A stretch of 64,000 nucleotides of DNA from contig JAZUPW010000017.1 in assembly GCA_045605385.1 (NCBI GenBank), forward strand, positions 1-64,000, read 5' to 3'. Positions 1 to 8,733 of the stretch are shown piece after piece. Both the position numbers and the translations under genes were made by a program. This stretch comes from SIG607 sp045605385. Its GTDB lineage: Bacteria > Bacillota > Clostridia > Oscillospirales > Acutalibacteraceae. Each line of letters opens with the position of its first letter. Position 1 is the stretch's first letter. The notes beneath the pieces were generated by a model. It made no database searches and was not told the DNA's origin. It worked only from the letters and a program-made list of their open reading frames with translations.

Positions 1-5
1 CTATT

Positions 6-707
6 TTACTCCACACGCATCATACCGTAGCCAACACCGATATGTGTTTGAATATACTGCGGAGAGTCGGGTTTAGATTCTATTTTCTTTCTGAGTGTTG
101 CCATGAACACACGAAGCGATGCTACATCATTATCCCAACTGCTTCCCCAAACCTTTTGTGTAATGAAAGTGTGTGTTAATACTTTGCCTATGTTTTGAGC
201 CAATAAACAAAGCAACTTATATTCAATAGGGGTTAAATGTAGTTCGTTATCCTCTAAATATGCACAACCTGCTGCAAAATCAATCTTTAATTTTCCGTTA
301 GTGAAAACCGACTCATTTCCTTCACCGTTAGCCATCATTACGGCAAGTCTTCTTCCTGTTACTCGGATTCTTGCTAAAAGTTCCTCAACGGAGAAGGGCT
401 TTGTTAGATAATCATCTGCGCCATTATCAAGTGCCTCAATTTTATCTGCATCTTCGCTTCGAGCACTGATAACGATAATAGGCACATTTGACCATGTGCG
501 TATTTTCTTTATAACATCAACGCCATCAATATCGGGCAATCCGAGATCAAGTAAAATAATATCCGGATTATAGGTGGATGCCTGTCTAATGGCATCTTCT
601 CCCGTTTCGGCAACTATATATTTATAATCGTGTGCTTTTAATGTGGTGGTCATAAGGTTTTTAACCGAACTATCATCTTCCACAATTAATATTTGTAGTT
701 TATTCAT
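6..707 (-). CDS. kdpE: KdpE-like OmpR-family response regulator
   Basis: This is a 233-residue two-component response regulator. An N-terminal receiver domain (about residues 4-118) shows the acidic pair D11/D12, the phospho-acceptor Asp near residue 54 in ILLDLGLPD, and the conserved Lys in LTKPF near 103. A C-terminal OmpR/PhoB winged helix follows (about 130-230). The ATG at 705-707 overlaps the end of the upstream sensor kinase by 8 nt, so the two are translationally coupled. By family it should bind DNA when phosphorylated by that kinase. No kdpFABC genes are present; the operon carries a KtrAB-type potassium transporter, which is the likely target. The regulator family is sure; the KdpE label rests on the partner kinase and context. 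Confidence 0.93.
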   Translation of the reverse strand: MNKLQILIVEDDSSVKNLMTTTLKAHDYKYIVAETGEDAIRQASTYNPDIILLDLGLPDIDGVDVIKKIRTWSNVPIIVISARSEDADKIEALDNGADDYLTKPFSVEELLARIRVTGRRLAVMMANGEGNESVFTNGKLKIDFAAGCAYLEDNELHLTPIEYKLLCLLAQNIGKVLTHTFITQKVWGSSWDNDVASLRVFMATLRKKIESKPDSPQYIQTHIGVGYGMMRVE

Positions 708-2685
708 CTATTTTTACCTCTCCTAACGGTAGCGTGAAAGTAAAGTTGCATCCTTGTGGTTGGTTATCTGTCAAGGTCAGTTCGCCGCCATGCGCACCGA
801 TAATTGACTTACAAAGAGCGAGACCTAAACCAAGACTGCGGCGGCTGTCTGCTATTCTATTATCTCCGGTATAGAACATCTCGAACACATGAGGTTTTAT
901 ATTGTCCGGAATTCCGTTTCCGTTATCAATAACACTAATTGATGCATAGCCGTTTTTCTTTTCTGTAATGACCTTGATTTCAGATCCTAACGGAGTATAT
1001 TTAATCGCATTATCTATAAGGTTTATTAACACCTGAACAATGAGTTTAGCATCTGCATTTGCAAGAAGCAATTCATCCTTATGAATAACGGATATTTTGT
1101 GTTCTGTACTTTTTCGACCTATATGGCGAAGAGCTTCTTCGGTTATTTCATCAACAAGTTCTATAGACTTGTTAAAGTTCATTCTACCTTCTTCAATTCG
1201 GGTAACTGAAAGCAGATTTTCCACAAGACTTATAAGCCATTCGGAATCATCAAAGATGTCAGTATATATTTGCATCTTTGTGTCTTCATCTAATTTATCT
1301 TTGTTTGACAGTAAATTTCCCGCGTTTCCTGATATAGAAGTGAGAGGTGTGCGTAAGTCATGGGAAATTGCTCGTAGAAGATTTGCTCTTAGTTGTTCAT
1401 TTTTTGCCAAAACAGCCGTTTGTTCTTTTTCTTTTGCATTTCTTCTATTGTCCATCGCCAAGGCACATTCACCGAGTATGGAGAGCAGTATACTATTTTC
1501 AAATGCATCAAGAGGCTTTCCTTTTATGCGTATTCCGATAACACCGTATATATTATTGTTAATACGAATTGAGAAATAAACACATTTTGCCTTGCTGTAA
1601 ACATTTGTAGATGCACCTGCTCGGTGCTTGTTAAGATATACCCACTCAGCAGTATTTCTCTCTGTTGTAGTGAATAAATCTTCTAAATTATCCGATTGGG
1701 CGGAGTATAAAGAGCCTTTTGTCAGTTTTCCATCCCTTACCGAATACATAACAACCGACCGATTTAAAAGCTTCATTATCTGTGTCGCAGTAATATTTAT
1801 GATATCTTCATCATTTTGAGCTTTCTGCAACAATTGGTTAGTATCCAAAAGCACCTTTGTTCTAAAGGCTGCCTGAGCAGATAATTTTGCATGTGACTTT
1901 AGTTTTGAGGCTAATGTTCCGGTTATAACAGATGCCACAAGCATTATAGCAAAGGTCACAGGATATCCCGAATCATACGCATGGAAGGTTAATCGCGGCT
2001 CTGTAAAGAAAAAGTTGAAGAGCATAACGCTCACAAGTGAACCGATAATACCGCAGGTGTATCCCTTAGTAAAGAGAGATGTTAAAAGCACACCGAGAAT
2101 ATATACTGTGATAATATTGGAATCGGTAAATCCAAAACTGTAAAAACTAAGGCCTAATATAGTTGCGATTGCAAGAATTAAAACGGTAATAAGTATGTCC
2201 TTTGGATACGGTATTAAGCTTCTTAATAAAGAATTGGAACTCGGTCTGAATTTCGAGTTTGTAATATTGTCGGGGATAATATGTATATCTAAATTCGGCG
2301 CGATTTCAGTCAGTTTATCGGTTAAAGTTGGCCTGTTCCAAAAATGCCGCCTTTTAATATTGCTTCGTCCGATTACTATTTTTGTCACACCGGATATTCG
2401 GGCATACTCTGCAATTTGAAAGGACACGTCCTCACCGTAAGCCGTTGCAATGTCCGCGCCTAATTGCTCGGCAAGACGTATATGGTCTTGCAATCGGTTT
2501 TTATTTTCCTCGTCTAATTTATCTGAATCGGGAGTTTGTACATAAAGCGCAGTAAAGCTGCCACCAAAGGCGGAAGCCATAGTAGCAGCAGTTTTTACTA
2601 TTTTAGCATTGGAAGGAGAAGCAGAAAGACAGACAAGGATGTGTTCTTGTGCATTAGAACCGCTTGTAATATTTGAATTTTTCAT
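700..2685 (-). CDS. kdpD: KdpD-like sensor histidine kinase lacking the N-terminal KdpD domain
   Basis: This is a membrane histidine kinase of about 661 residues. In order it has a universal-stress-protein-like domain (about 15-140), a four-helix DUF4118 membrane region (about 165-265), a GAF-like domain (about 290-410), a HisKA dimerisation domain with the phospho-acceptor His in SHDLRTPL near 440, and a C-terminal ATPase with DNGNGIP and GLGLAL motifs. Canonical KdpD proteins are about 890 residues and begin with a Walker-A-containing KdpD domain, which is absent here. The ATG at 2685 is chosen; a TTG at 2697 is an alternative. It lies between a small membrane protein and kdpE in a potassium-uptake operon and probably senses potassium, turgor or a nucleotide signal. 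Confidence 0.9.
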   Translation of the reverse strand: MKNSNITSGSNAQEHILVCLSASPSNAKIVKTAATMASAFGGSFTALYVQTPDSDKLDEENKNRLQDHIRLAEQLGADIATAYGEDVSFQIAEYARISGVTKIVIGRSNIKRRHFWNRPTLTDKLTEIAPNLDIHIIPDNITNSKFRPSSNSLLRSLIPYPKDILITVLILAIATILGLSFYSFGFTDSNIITVYILGVLLTSLFTKGYTCGIIGSLVSVMLFNFFFTEPRLTFHAYDSGYPVTFAIMLVASVITGTLASKLKSHAKLSAQAAFRTKVLLDTNQLLQKAQNDEDIINITATQIMKLLNRSVVMYSVRDGKLTKGSLYSAQSDNLEDLFTTTERNTAEWVYLNKHRAGASTNVYSKAKCVYFSIRINNNIYGVIGIRIKGKPLDAFENSILLSILGECALAMDNRRNAKEKEQTAVLAKNEQLRANLLRAISHDLRTPLTSISGNAGNLLSNKDKLDEDTKMQIYTDIFDDSEWLISLVENLLSVTRIEEGRMNFNKSIELVDEITEEALRHIGRKSTEHKISVIHKDELLLANADAKLIVQVLINLIDNAIKYTPLGSEIKVITEKKNGYASISVIDNGNGIPDNIKPHVFEMFYTGDNRIADSRRSLGLGLALCKSIIGAHGGELTLTDNQPQGCNFTFTLPLGEVKIDE

Positions 2686-2751
2686 CCGCTTCACCAACCT
2701 TTTAATATTTTCACTAATTATAACATATTATTTCAAAATATTCTACTGCTT

Positions 2752-3042
2752 TTATACGGCTTCATCGGTCAAGGGTTCTTCTATTTCTATATCATTGCTG
2801 TCGTAGAGCATAATTCGTGTACCTTCATGCTTACTTCTAAATCGGCGAATTTCTTCTGTTATTTCTTCATCTGTCAGTCCCTCGGTGAGCATAACACAAG
2901 AAGGTTCTTTATTTTCGTTTTCCTTCTCAATAGCTTTTCGGTTTTCATCCAAAAACTTATCCAGTCTTGCCATAAGAAAATATCCGAATACAAAGACTCC
3001 GAGAACAGCTAATGCTAATACGATATCTCTCCAAACCTCCAC
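2752..3042 (-). CDS. small single-pass membrane protein in the potassium operon
   Basis: This 96-residue protein of unknown function has one N-terminal membrane helix (about 8-28) followed by a highly charged cytoplasmic tail with an acidic C-terminus. The GTG at 3042 is preferred because GGAGGTG lies 6 nt upstream; the GTG at 3051 sits on top of that site. It lies between ktrA and kdpD with short gaps, so it should be co-transcribed with the potassium uptake and sensing genes. An accessory role for the transporter or the kinase is only inference. I recognise no named family. Confidence 0.75.
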   Translation of the reverse strand: MEVWRDIVLALAVLGVFVFGYFLMARLDKFLDENRKAIEKENENKEPSCVMLTEGLTDEEITEEIRRFRSKHEGTRIMLYDSNDIEIEEPLTDEAV

Positions 3043-3076
3043 TATGCTCACCTCCTAACAATTCTATTGACTACGG

Positions 3077-3724
3077 TTATATGTGGAAGCACTTTTGTAA
3101 CGCTTTATCCTCTCCAATAACGAGCAATGTCTTGTTTTCAAATAAAAGTGTGTCCGGTGTAACCGCAACATTCGTCTTTCCGTTCTGCTTTACACCGATG
3201 ATGTTTATATTGTATTTTTTTCGTATATCAATTTCTCCGACTGATTTTCCTATCCAGCCCTTCGGAACTGCTACTTCGAATATTGAATGTGCTTCGTCAA
3301 GCTCGATATAATCAAGAATGTGGTCAGAGCTATAACGGATGGCTGCCCATTTTGCTACCTGTTTTTCGGGATATACAACCTCATCCGCACCGTTGCGTAG
3401 GAGGAATTTTGCCTGTCCGTCACGCTCGGCACGGGAAACAACCATTTTTGCACCCAACTCTTTTAGAGAATAGGTGGTTTCAAGTGAACTTTGGAAGTTG
3501 CCACCGATAGCAACAATACATACATCGTAATTATCAATACCGAGTGTACTCAAAAATTCCTCGTTGGTACTGTCGCCAATTTGTGCATTGGTTACTATAT
3601 CCATAGCATCATTTACACGGTCTTCATTATGGTCAACGCCCATTACCTGATGTCCAAGCTGATTGAGTTGCAACGCTATATGTTTGCCGAAGTTTCCAAG
3701 CCCTATCAATAATACAGATTTCAT
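3077..3724 (-). CDS. ktrA: TrkA/KtrA-type potassium uptake regulatory subunit
   Basis: This is a 215-residue cytoplasmic RCK protein. The N-terminal Rossmann fold (about 1-125) opens with LLIGLGNFGKHIA, a GxGxxG nucleotide-binding loop, and has an acidic residue at the end of the second strand in MGVDHNED. The C-terminal half (about 135-215) is an RCK_C/TrkA_C domain. Proteins of this family form an octameric ring under the membrane subunit and gate potassium flow in response to ATP/ADP or NAD(H). It sits 13 nt downstream of the membrane subunit gene, and the single-domain length fits KtrA/KtrC rather than the tandem-domain TrkA of enterobacteria. Confidence 0.92.
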   Translation of the reverse strand: MKSVLLIGLGNFGKHIALQLNQLGHQVMGVDHNEDRVNDAMDIVTNAQIGDSTNEEFLSTLGIDNYDVCIVAIGGNFQSSLETTYSLKELGAKMVVSRAERDGQAKFLLRNGADEVVYPEKQVAKWAAIRYSSDHILDYIELDEAHSIFEVAVPKGWIGKSVGEIDIRKKYNINIIGVKQNGKTNVAVTPDTLLFENKTLLVIGEDKALQKCFHI

Positions 3725-3737
3725 AATTCATTCTCCT

Positions 3738-5075
3738 TTAACCCACTGTGATTCTTTCTTGGGGAAGTTTTGATAATTTTTTACCCGTCCCCGAAAGTGC
3801 CGCATAAATCAGTGTCAAACCGCCGACTCTTCCAAAGAACATCAGTATCATAAGTACACCTTGTGACAGTACGCCAAGTTGAGATGTAATACCCAAAGTT
3901 AAACCAACTGTACCAATAGCAGATGCCGTTTCATAAAGGCAGGTGCTAAATGGTAGTTTTTCCACTACACTAATTATGACAGCACCGCTAAAAAATAGTG
4001 TTATATACATCATCAATATCGTTGCCGCATTTCTCACCACGCTATTATCAACTCTGCGCTTAAATATCTGTGTATCTTCTTTGCGGCGGAAAGTGGATAA
4101 GGCATTAGCGAGAAGTACAGCAAAGGTTGTTGTTTTCATACCAGCTGCTGTAGAGCCGGGCGAACCACCAATCAACATTAACACGATAATAATTGCCTGA
4201 CTTGCGCCTGTCATTACTGTTAGGTCTGCGGTATTGAAACCTGCCGTTCTTGGTGTCACCGATTGGAACAATGAACTAAATATTCTTTCTTGCATCGTCA
4301 TTTTGTTAAAGTCAACAAAGAAAAAGAATAAGGCAGGAATTAGAATCAAAAGAAATGTAGTAACAAGAATAACCTTACTTTGCATACGGTAACGCTTGAA
4401 ATGATATTTATTTGTAGCAATATCTTCCCAAGTAAGAAACCCTATGCCGCCGATTATAATTAAAGACATTACTGTAATATTGATTATTGGATTTGTAGCA
4501 TATGAAGTGAGAGATGAATATTTCGCACCTTCTGTTCCCATAATGTCAAATCCGGCATTACAAAAGGCAGATATAGAATGGAAGAAGGACATCCAAATTC
4601 CTTTTATTCCGTAATCCGAAATAAAGGTTGGCATCATTACAACAGCACCGAGCAGTTCTAAAATAAATGTTACCTTTAATACAAATCCGGTCAGCCTAAC
4701 AATTCCACCAACTTTAGGAGCTGCTATGGCTTCTTGCATTGTACTGCGTTGCATTAATGTTATTTTCTTACCGGACAACAATGCAAAGGAAACCGCTATT
4801 GTTATAACCCCTAAGCCGCCTATTTGTATAAGTGCAAGAATAATGCTTTGACCAAACACCGACCAATAGATTGCGGTATCCTGAACTACAAGTCCTGTAA
4901 CACATACTGCCGAGGTTGAGGTGAATAATGCTTCATTAAACGGTGTTACGACACCGCTCTTTGTAGATATAGGGAGCATCAGTAATAACGCACCCACAAG
5001 TATGACTCCGGCAAAGCCGAGTATTATGATTTGAAACGAGGTGAGTTTCCTCTTTTTATGTAACAGATCTGCCAT
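3738..5075 (-). CDS. ktrB: TrkH/KtrB-type potassium transporter membrane subunit
   Basis: This is a 445-residue polytopic membrane protein of the Trk/Ktr/HKT superfamily. The sequence shows the four-repeat membrane-pore-membrane plan, with filter-like segments such as STSAVCVTGL, AFCNAGFD, VTPRTAGFNT and ASAIGTVGLT, each providing a conserved Gly. The length matches KtrB. It is the first gene of the minus-strand operon ktrB-ktrA-small protein-kdpD-kdpE, which combines the transporter with a sensor system. Its upstream region (5076-5178) is AT-rich; I could not fix a promoter there. Confidence 0.93.
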   Translation of the reverse strand: MADLLHKKRKLTSFQIIILGFAGVILVGALLLMLPISTKSGVVTPFNEALFTSTSAVCVTGLVVQDTAIYWSVFGQSIILALIQIGGLGVITIAVSFALLSGKKITLMQRSTMQEAIAAPKVGGIVRLTGFVLKVTFILELLGAVVMMPTFISDYGIKGIWMSFFHSISAFCNAGFDIMGTEGAKYSSLTSYATNPIINITVMSLIIIGGIGFLTWEDIATNKYHFKRYRMQSKVILVTTFLLILIPALFFFFVDFNKMTMQERIFSSLFQSVTPRTAGFNTADLTVMTGASQAIIIVLMLIGGSPGSTAAGMKTTTFAVLLANALSTFRRKEDTQIFKRRVDNSVVRNAATILMMYITLFFSGAVIISVVEKLPFSTCLYETASAIGTVGLTLGITSQLGVLSQGVLMILMFFGRVGGLTLIYAALSGTGKKLSKLPQERITVG

Positions 5076-5178
5076 AACGCATCTCCTTATTCTCTTTATC
5101 TATCATAATTATATTATTTTGCGTTTTAAGATGGTATTATGGCATTAGTTTTCGTATTAAGATTGTATAAAGAAAATG

Positions 5179-5204
5179 GAGTTGACCGTTAAAGTCAACT
5201 CCAA
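5179..5204 (-). terminator. intrinsic terminator after the alpha/beta hydrolase gene
   Basis: A perfect hairpin (GGAGTTGAC arm, 7-nt loop, GTCAACTCC arm) lies just past the stop codon at 5218 and is followed on the minus strand by a T-rich run. It separates the hydrolase from the potassium operon downstream. Confidence 0.75.
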
Positions 5205-5217
5205 ACAAAAAAGCTAT

Positions 5218-5961
5218 TTATTTTTTTATAAGACGATGAAGTTTCTGGACAAATTCTTCCGAATGGTTAATGCTTAGTTCTCCATGATTATAATTCTTAA
5301 TAATTTCTAAGTTTGACATTGGTAAAAAACCAGCGATCTGCTGAGCAGATTTCTTCATAATCTTTCGTTCTTTACTTCCGACAACAACGAGTGTCTTTGC
5401 TTTGCATTCAGCAAGTGTGTTCCTGATACGATATTTTGAATTGGCCGTTAAAAATGAAATCATATCCTTCTTTGTAATATTGGCTGTATCAATGTAATAT
5501 TTATCGAACAATTCTTTCCTTATGTGCAGTGCTTTAAATTGAATTTTAGAAAACCATCTCTTTTTAACAAGCGGATAGCAAATGTCATATGCAGGTTTTA
5601 TCATAGCTGAAATATACTTCATCGGTATAACCAAAGCGCTTTCTATAATTGCATACTCGCATATATCGCTTTTCTGTGAAAGCATTTCAATAAGCACCTG
5701 TCCTCCAAGAGATAAACCACCTATCAGAAAAACTCGACCTTTAAAATTCTCATCAATATATGTAATAAGTTCTGCTGCATTGTCTTCTATCGATGTGAAT
5801 GGTGTATTACTTCCAAAGTGTCCGTTTAATATAGGTAGAATGATGTGGAAAGAATCCGCGAGTTTTTCTGCCACTTCTTCATAATTCCACCAAGATAACC
5901 CACCGCCATGAAGTAAGATAATAATATCCTTATTACCTTTGCCGTATTCTACAACTTTCAT
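5218..5961 (-). CDS. alpha/beta-fold hydrolase
   Basis: This 247-residue soluble hydrolase has the oxyanion-hole motif LLHGGG near residue 17, the nucleophile elbow GLSLGG near 84, and a C-terminal histidine in YNHGE near 225. A lid-like insertion lies between about residues 120 and 175. There is no signal peptide, so it should be cytoplasmic. The substrate cannot be read from the sequence; small-molecule esterase or lactonase activity is typical of such proteins. The gene stands alone, with its own promoter upstream and a hairpin terminator after the stop. Confidence 0.85.
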   Translation of the reverse strand: MKVVEYGKGNKDIIILLHGGGLSWWNYEEVAEKLADSFHIILPILNGHFGSNTPFTSIEDNAAELITYIDENFKGRVFLIGGLSLGGQVLIEMLSQKSDICEYAIIESALVIPMKYISAMIKPAYDICYPLVKKRWFSKIQFKALHIRKELFDKYYIDTANITKKDMISFLTANSKYRIRNTLAECKAKTLVVVGSKERKIMKKSAQQIAGFLPMSNLEIIKNYNHGELSINHSEEFVQKLHRLIKK

Positions 5962-6015
5962 TGATTGTTACAATCCTTTCGTAAAACAATTAGTGAAGTA
6001 TTATCATTTAAGTGA

Positions 6016-6044
6016 ATTATATCATAATATCATTTTTATAACAA
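6016..6044 (-). promoter_or_regulatory. sigma-A-type promoter for the hydrolase gene
   Basis: On the minus strand, TTGTTA (6039-6044) and a perfect TATAAT (6016-6021) are separated by 17 bp, about 55 bp upstream of the hydrolase ATG. Confidence 0.6.
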
Positions 6045-6079
6045 GAACATTGTTTTTACATAACTTTTTAATCAAGAAG

Positions 6080-6114
6080 AAAGCGGTATGGTTTTTTTGC
6101 CACACCGCTTTTTT
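6080..6114. terminator. hairpin terminator, probably of the lost aquaporin gene
   Basis: AAAGCGGTATGG pairs with CCACACCGCTTT around an 8-nt loop, with T-runs on both sides. It sits 40 bp beyond the surviving aquaporin stop codon and can act in either direction. Confidence 0.65.
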
Positions 6115-6152
6115 AGATAAAATCTTATCAGTTAACAATAAGAAGTTTTAAC

Positions 6153-6221
6153 TTATTCAGCTTTCTTGCTGTCAAGGAATTTATACACAAGTGCTGCAAG
6201 AACACCACCAACCAAAGGTGC
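6153..6221 (-). pseudogene. 3' remnant of a MIP-family (aquaporin/glycerol facilitator) gene
   Basis: The last 22 codons plus stop of a membrane protein survive (APLVGGVLAALVYKFL then DSKKAE). The pattern of a small Gly-rich helix followed by VYKFL matches the C-terminal membrane helix of bacterial MIP channels. An in-frame TGA precedes the first remaining codon and nothing of the gene continues upstream. It therefore marks a deletion or rearrangement breakpoint near 6222, at the edge of the accessory region. Confidence 0.6.
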
Positions 6222-6289
6222 TCATTAGGTTGCGGGACTTCCCGATAATTAGTGTTTAGTATTCCTCCCTTTATGTAGATTTGTGTGTA

Positions 6290-6491
6290 GAAAAAGACCA
6301 TACCTTCGAGGGTGGCGGTGTTTGGGTGTGACGAAGTTTTTTAGGGTTTAAATTATTTTCGTTTTGGCAAGGCGAAAGCGGAGAAATGCTTTACTGCATT
6401 TCGAGCATTTTTAACACCGACAAAGCGGAAATAACAACCGAAAACGAGTCTAAATCCCGAACGCCGTAACCCTATGGGTATGGTCTTATTT
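6290..6491. mobile_element. MITE-like element ending in spoVAD
   Basis: This 202-bp segment has imperfect terminal inverted repeats. Both ends share an 11-bp core, AAGACCATACC at 6294-6304 and its complement at the right end. Similarity continues inward for several tens of bases, and TA dinucleotides flank both ends (6288-6289 and 6492-6493). It contains no gene. The stop codon of the shortened spoVAD frame lies inside it. The structure fits a non-autonomous element of the Tc1/IS630 kind. The 66 bp between the aquaporin remnant and this element match nothing I recognise. Confidence 0.6.
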
Positions 6492-7125
6492 TAACATCAT
6501 CAGGGGCCATTGCTGCGCCCATATTGTTTTGGTCAATTATGCCTAAATCTACTATTTTGCCTATTGTTGCGGCGGCTACGTATGGTCCTTCACCCGTTGC
6601 CGAGAGCACCGCCGCGCCGCTTCCCGTTACTGTCCACTGCGAATTAGGTGTTCGTTGAGAACCGTATTCAAGCGGAAAACGGTATTGTCTTTCTGCAGAA
6701 CAAAAGTGCGACGACGTAACGGCAACACCATTTGTTATACCGCCGCTTTCTATCATAAAAGAGGTAATTATTGTAGCAAGTGCAAAGGTTGAACAAGCAC
6801 CGTATATCCCAATTAATGGGATTTCGTAATCTTTAAGCCCGAATGATGAACCTATACACTGATTAAGCAAATCACCCGCGCAAACGGTATCAATATCATT
6901 TGCTTTCAGTTGTGCTTTTTCAATAGCATAGCCCACCGCCATTTTTTGCAGTTTACTTTCGGCTTGTTCATAACTTTCTTCACCGAATCGGCTGTCGGTG
7001 ACAACATAGTCAAAATATTCGCCGTAAGGGCCCTCGCTTTCCTTTTTACCCACCACTGCTCCGCTTCCTATTATTGTAGGCTTTTTTTCAAAGATAACGG
7101 TTGATTTTCCTATTCTTTTTGCCAT
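6472..7125 (-). pseudogene. spoVAD: truncated stage V sporulation protein AD
   Basis: The frame starts at the ATG at 7125 (MAKRIGKSTVIF, with AAAGGA upstream) and matches the thiolase-like SpoVAD family, including the conserved CAGDLLNQC and GIYGACSTFA segments. Intact SpoVAD is about 335-340 residues. Here about 210 are recognisable; the frame then runs into a MITE-like element after NMGAAMAP and stops. SpoVAD binds dipicolinic acid for uptake into the forespore, so this copy should not work. In Firmicutes spoVAD directly follows spoVAC, but here spoVAC lies 26 kb away at 33.2 kb in the same orientation. An ATG further upstream (7206) gives a longer frame with no family support. Confidence 0.85.
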
Positions 7126-7189
7126 AATTATATTCCTTTCGTTTTTTTCTTTTACCAATATTATTTCTATAATTATCAATATTATTATA

Positions 7190-7219
7190 TTGACAAAATT
7201 ACACACTAAATATTATAAT
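7190..7219 (+). promoter_or_regulatory. sigma-A promoter for the MGH1-like glycosidase operon
   Basis: A consensus TTGACA (7190-7195) and TATAAT (7214-7219) are spaced by 18 bp, about 30 bp upstream of an RBS (GAGGTG) and the ATG at 7249. Confidence 0.75.
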
Positions 7220-7248
7220 TTTCTTAGATAAACTAGCGAGGTGATTTT

Positions 7249-8733
7249 ATGTGTGAACTGAATTTAAAACTAAAAAACTACATTGATGAGTTCAACAAAT
7301 ACGATGATGAAATTTATAAACAAAAGTATGCTAATACTGTTGCGTTTGATTTTTTAAAAAACGAAATTCCGCTTATTGATATTCCCGATAAAACCATTGA
7401 AAAGACTTATTACTTTCGTTGGTGGACATATAGAAAACAAATTAAAGACACACCCGACGGACCTGTTATTACCGAGTTTTTACCCAACGTATGCTGGGCG
7501 GGCCCTCACAACACTATTGTCTGTCCTGCTTGTTTTCATATTCGCGAAGGCAGATGGCTTAAAGATAATGACGACGTTATAAAAAACTATATTAACTTCT
7601 GGCTTTCGGGCAAAGGTGATGCTTTTTCATACAGTTCCTGGCTTTGTTATGCAACACTTGAGTATTGCACAATAAAGAACGATTTTGCTTTTGCTGTAGA
7701 AAAATTAGATGAATTAATAGAGTTTTTTGAAAAGAGAAAATCTATTCATGTAAGAAACGGCGGTATTTATTGGTCTAACGATGACCGCGACGGTATGGAA
7801 TATTCTGTTAGCGGTATGGGTCTTCGTCCAACCATAAATGCTTACGCTTATGCTGATGCGCTCTCGCTTTCTGTTATTGCAGAAAAAGCAGGAAAAAACG
7901 ATATTGCCGAGCATTATAGAAACGAAGCCGAAGATATTAAGGCGCTTTGCGAAAAGTTTTTATGGACAGATAATTTTTATAAAACCATACCGCTTGAAAA
8001 AGACACAGAAAACCCCTATGACAGCCGTCCCATTGTTGATGCCGAACACGACGCTATTGAACTTATAGGATTTGTTCCGTGGTATTTTAATATGCCAGAT
8101 GAAAACAAAGAGCAAGGCTTTGCAGAGTTATTTAAAGAAGACGGGTTCTTTGCAAAACACGGCATTACCACCGTTGTACAGCGCCATAAACGTTTTATGG
8201 AAGAACACGACCATGAGTGTTTATGGAATGGCCCCGTATGGCCTTTTGCCACGTCGCAGGTATTGGTTGCATTCTCTAACCTTCTTAACAATTACACGCA
8301 AAGTACAGTTAATAAAAACGATTATTATAAATTACTTTTACAATATGCCGAAAACCACGTTCATACGCTTGAAGACGGTACTGTTGTTCCGTGGATAGAT
8401 GAAAATATGCACCCATACACAGGCGTATGGCTTGCAAGAGATTTACTTAAAGACGTAGTAAACTACCGTAAAGGCGAAGCTTACTTCGAGCGCGGCAAAG
8501 ATTATAACCATTCCCTATTCTGTGATTTGGTACTTTCGGGACTTTTGGGAATCGACTGTAAAAACGGCGAATTAACCGTTAATCCGCTTATTCCTGATGA
8601 TTGGGACTACTTCCGCATTGAAAATCTTTACGTAGGCGGTAAAAAATATACCGTTACTTATGATAAAGACGGCAGTTATTACGGCAAAGGAACAGGAATA
8701 ATAATTGAGGTCGCGGATAATGAAAAAATTTAA
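7249..8733 (+). CDS. MGH1-like (alpha/alpha)6-barrel glycoside hydrolase
   Basis: This 494-residue cytoplasmic protein resembles the mannosylglycerate-hydrolase-like/GH63-type glycosidases. Indicators are WAGPHNT, the NDDRDGMEYSVSG segment near 170-185 with possible acidic catalytic residues, LRPTINAYAYADA, and LWNGPVWPFATS near 327. A short beta-rich C-terminal region (about 430-490) follows, as in other barrel glycosidases. The substrate cannot be assigned. It has its own promoter and overlaps the next gene by 14 nt, so the two are translationally coupled. Confidence 0.8.
   Translation: MCELNLKLKNYIDEFNKYDDEIYKQKYANTVAFDFLKNEIPLIDIPDKTIEKTYYFRWWTYRKQIKDTPDGPVITEFLPNVCWAGPHNTIVCPACFHIREGRWLKDNDDVIKNYINFWLSGKGDAFSYSSWLCYATLEYCTIKNDFAFAVEKLDELIEFFEKRKSIHVRNGGIYWSNDDRDGMEYSVSGMGLRPTINAYAYADALSLSVIAEKAGKNDIAEHYRNEAEDIKALCEKFLWTDNFYKTIPLEKDTENPYDSRPIVDAEHDAIELIGFVPWYFNMPDENKEQGFAELFKEDGFFAKHGITTVVQRHKRFMEEHDHECLWNGPVWPFATSQVLVAFSNLLNNYTQSTVNKNDYYKLLLQYAENHVHTLEDGTVVPWIDENMHPYTGVWLARDLLKDVVNYRKGEAYFERGKDYNHSLFCDLVLSGLLGIDCKNGELTVNPLIPDDWDYFRIENLYVGGKKYTVTYDKDGSYYGKGTGIIIEVADNEKI

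Noticed and set aside
1097..1579. 160-codon plus-strand frame inside kdpD
   Set aside because: It is antisense to a clear histidine kinase and has no family signal.
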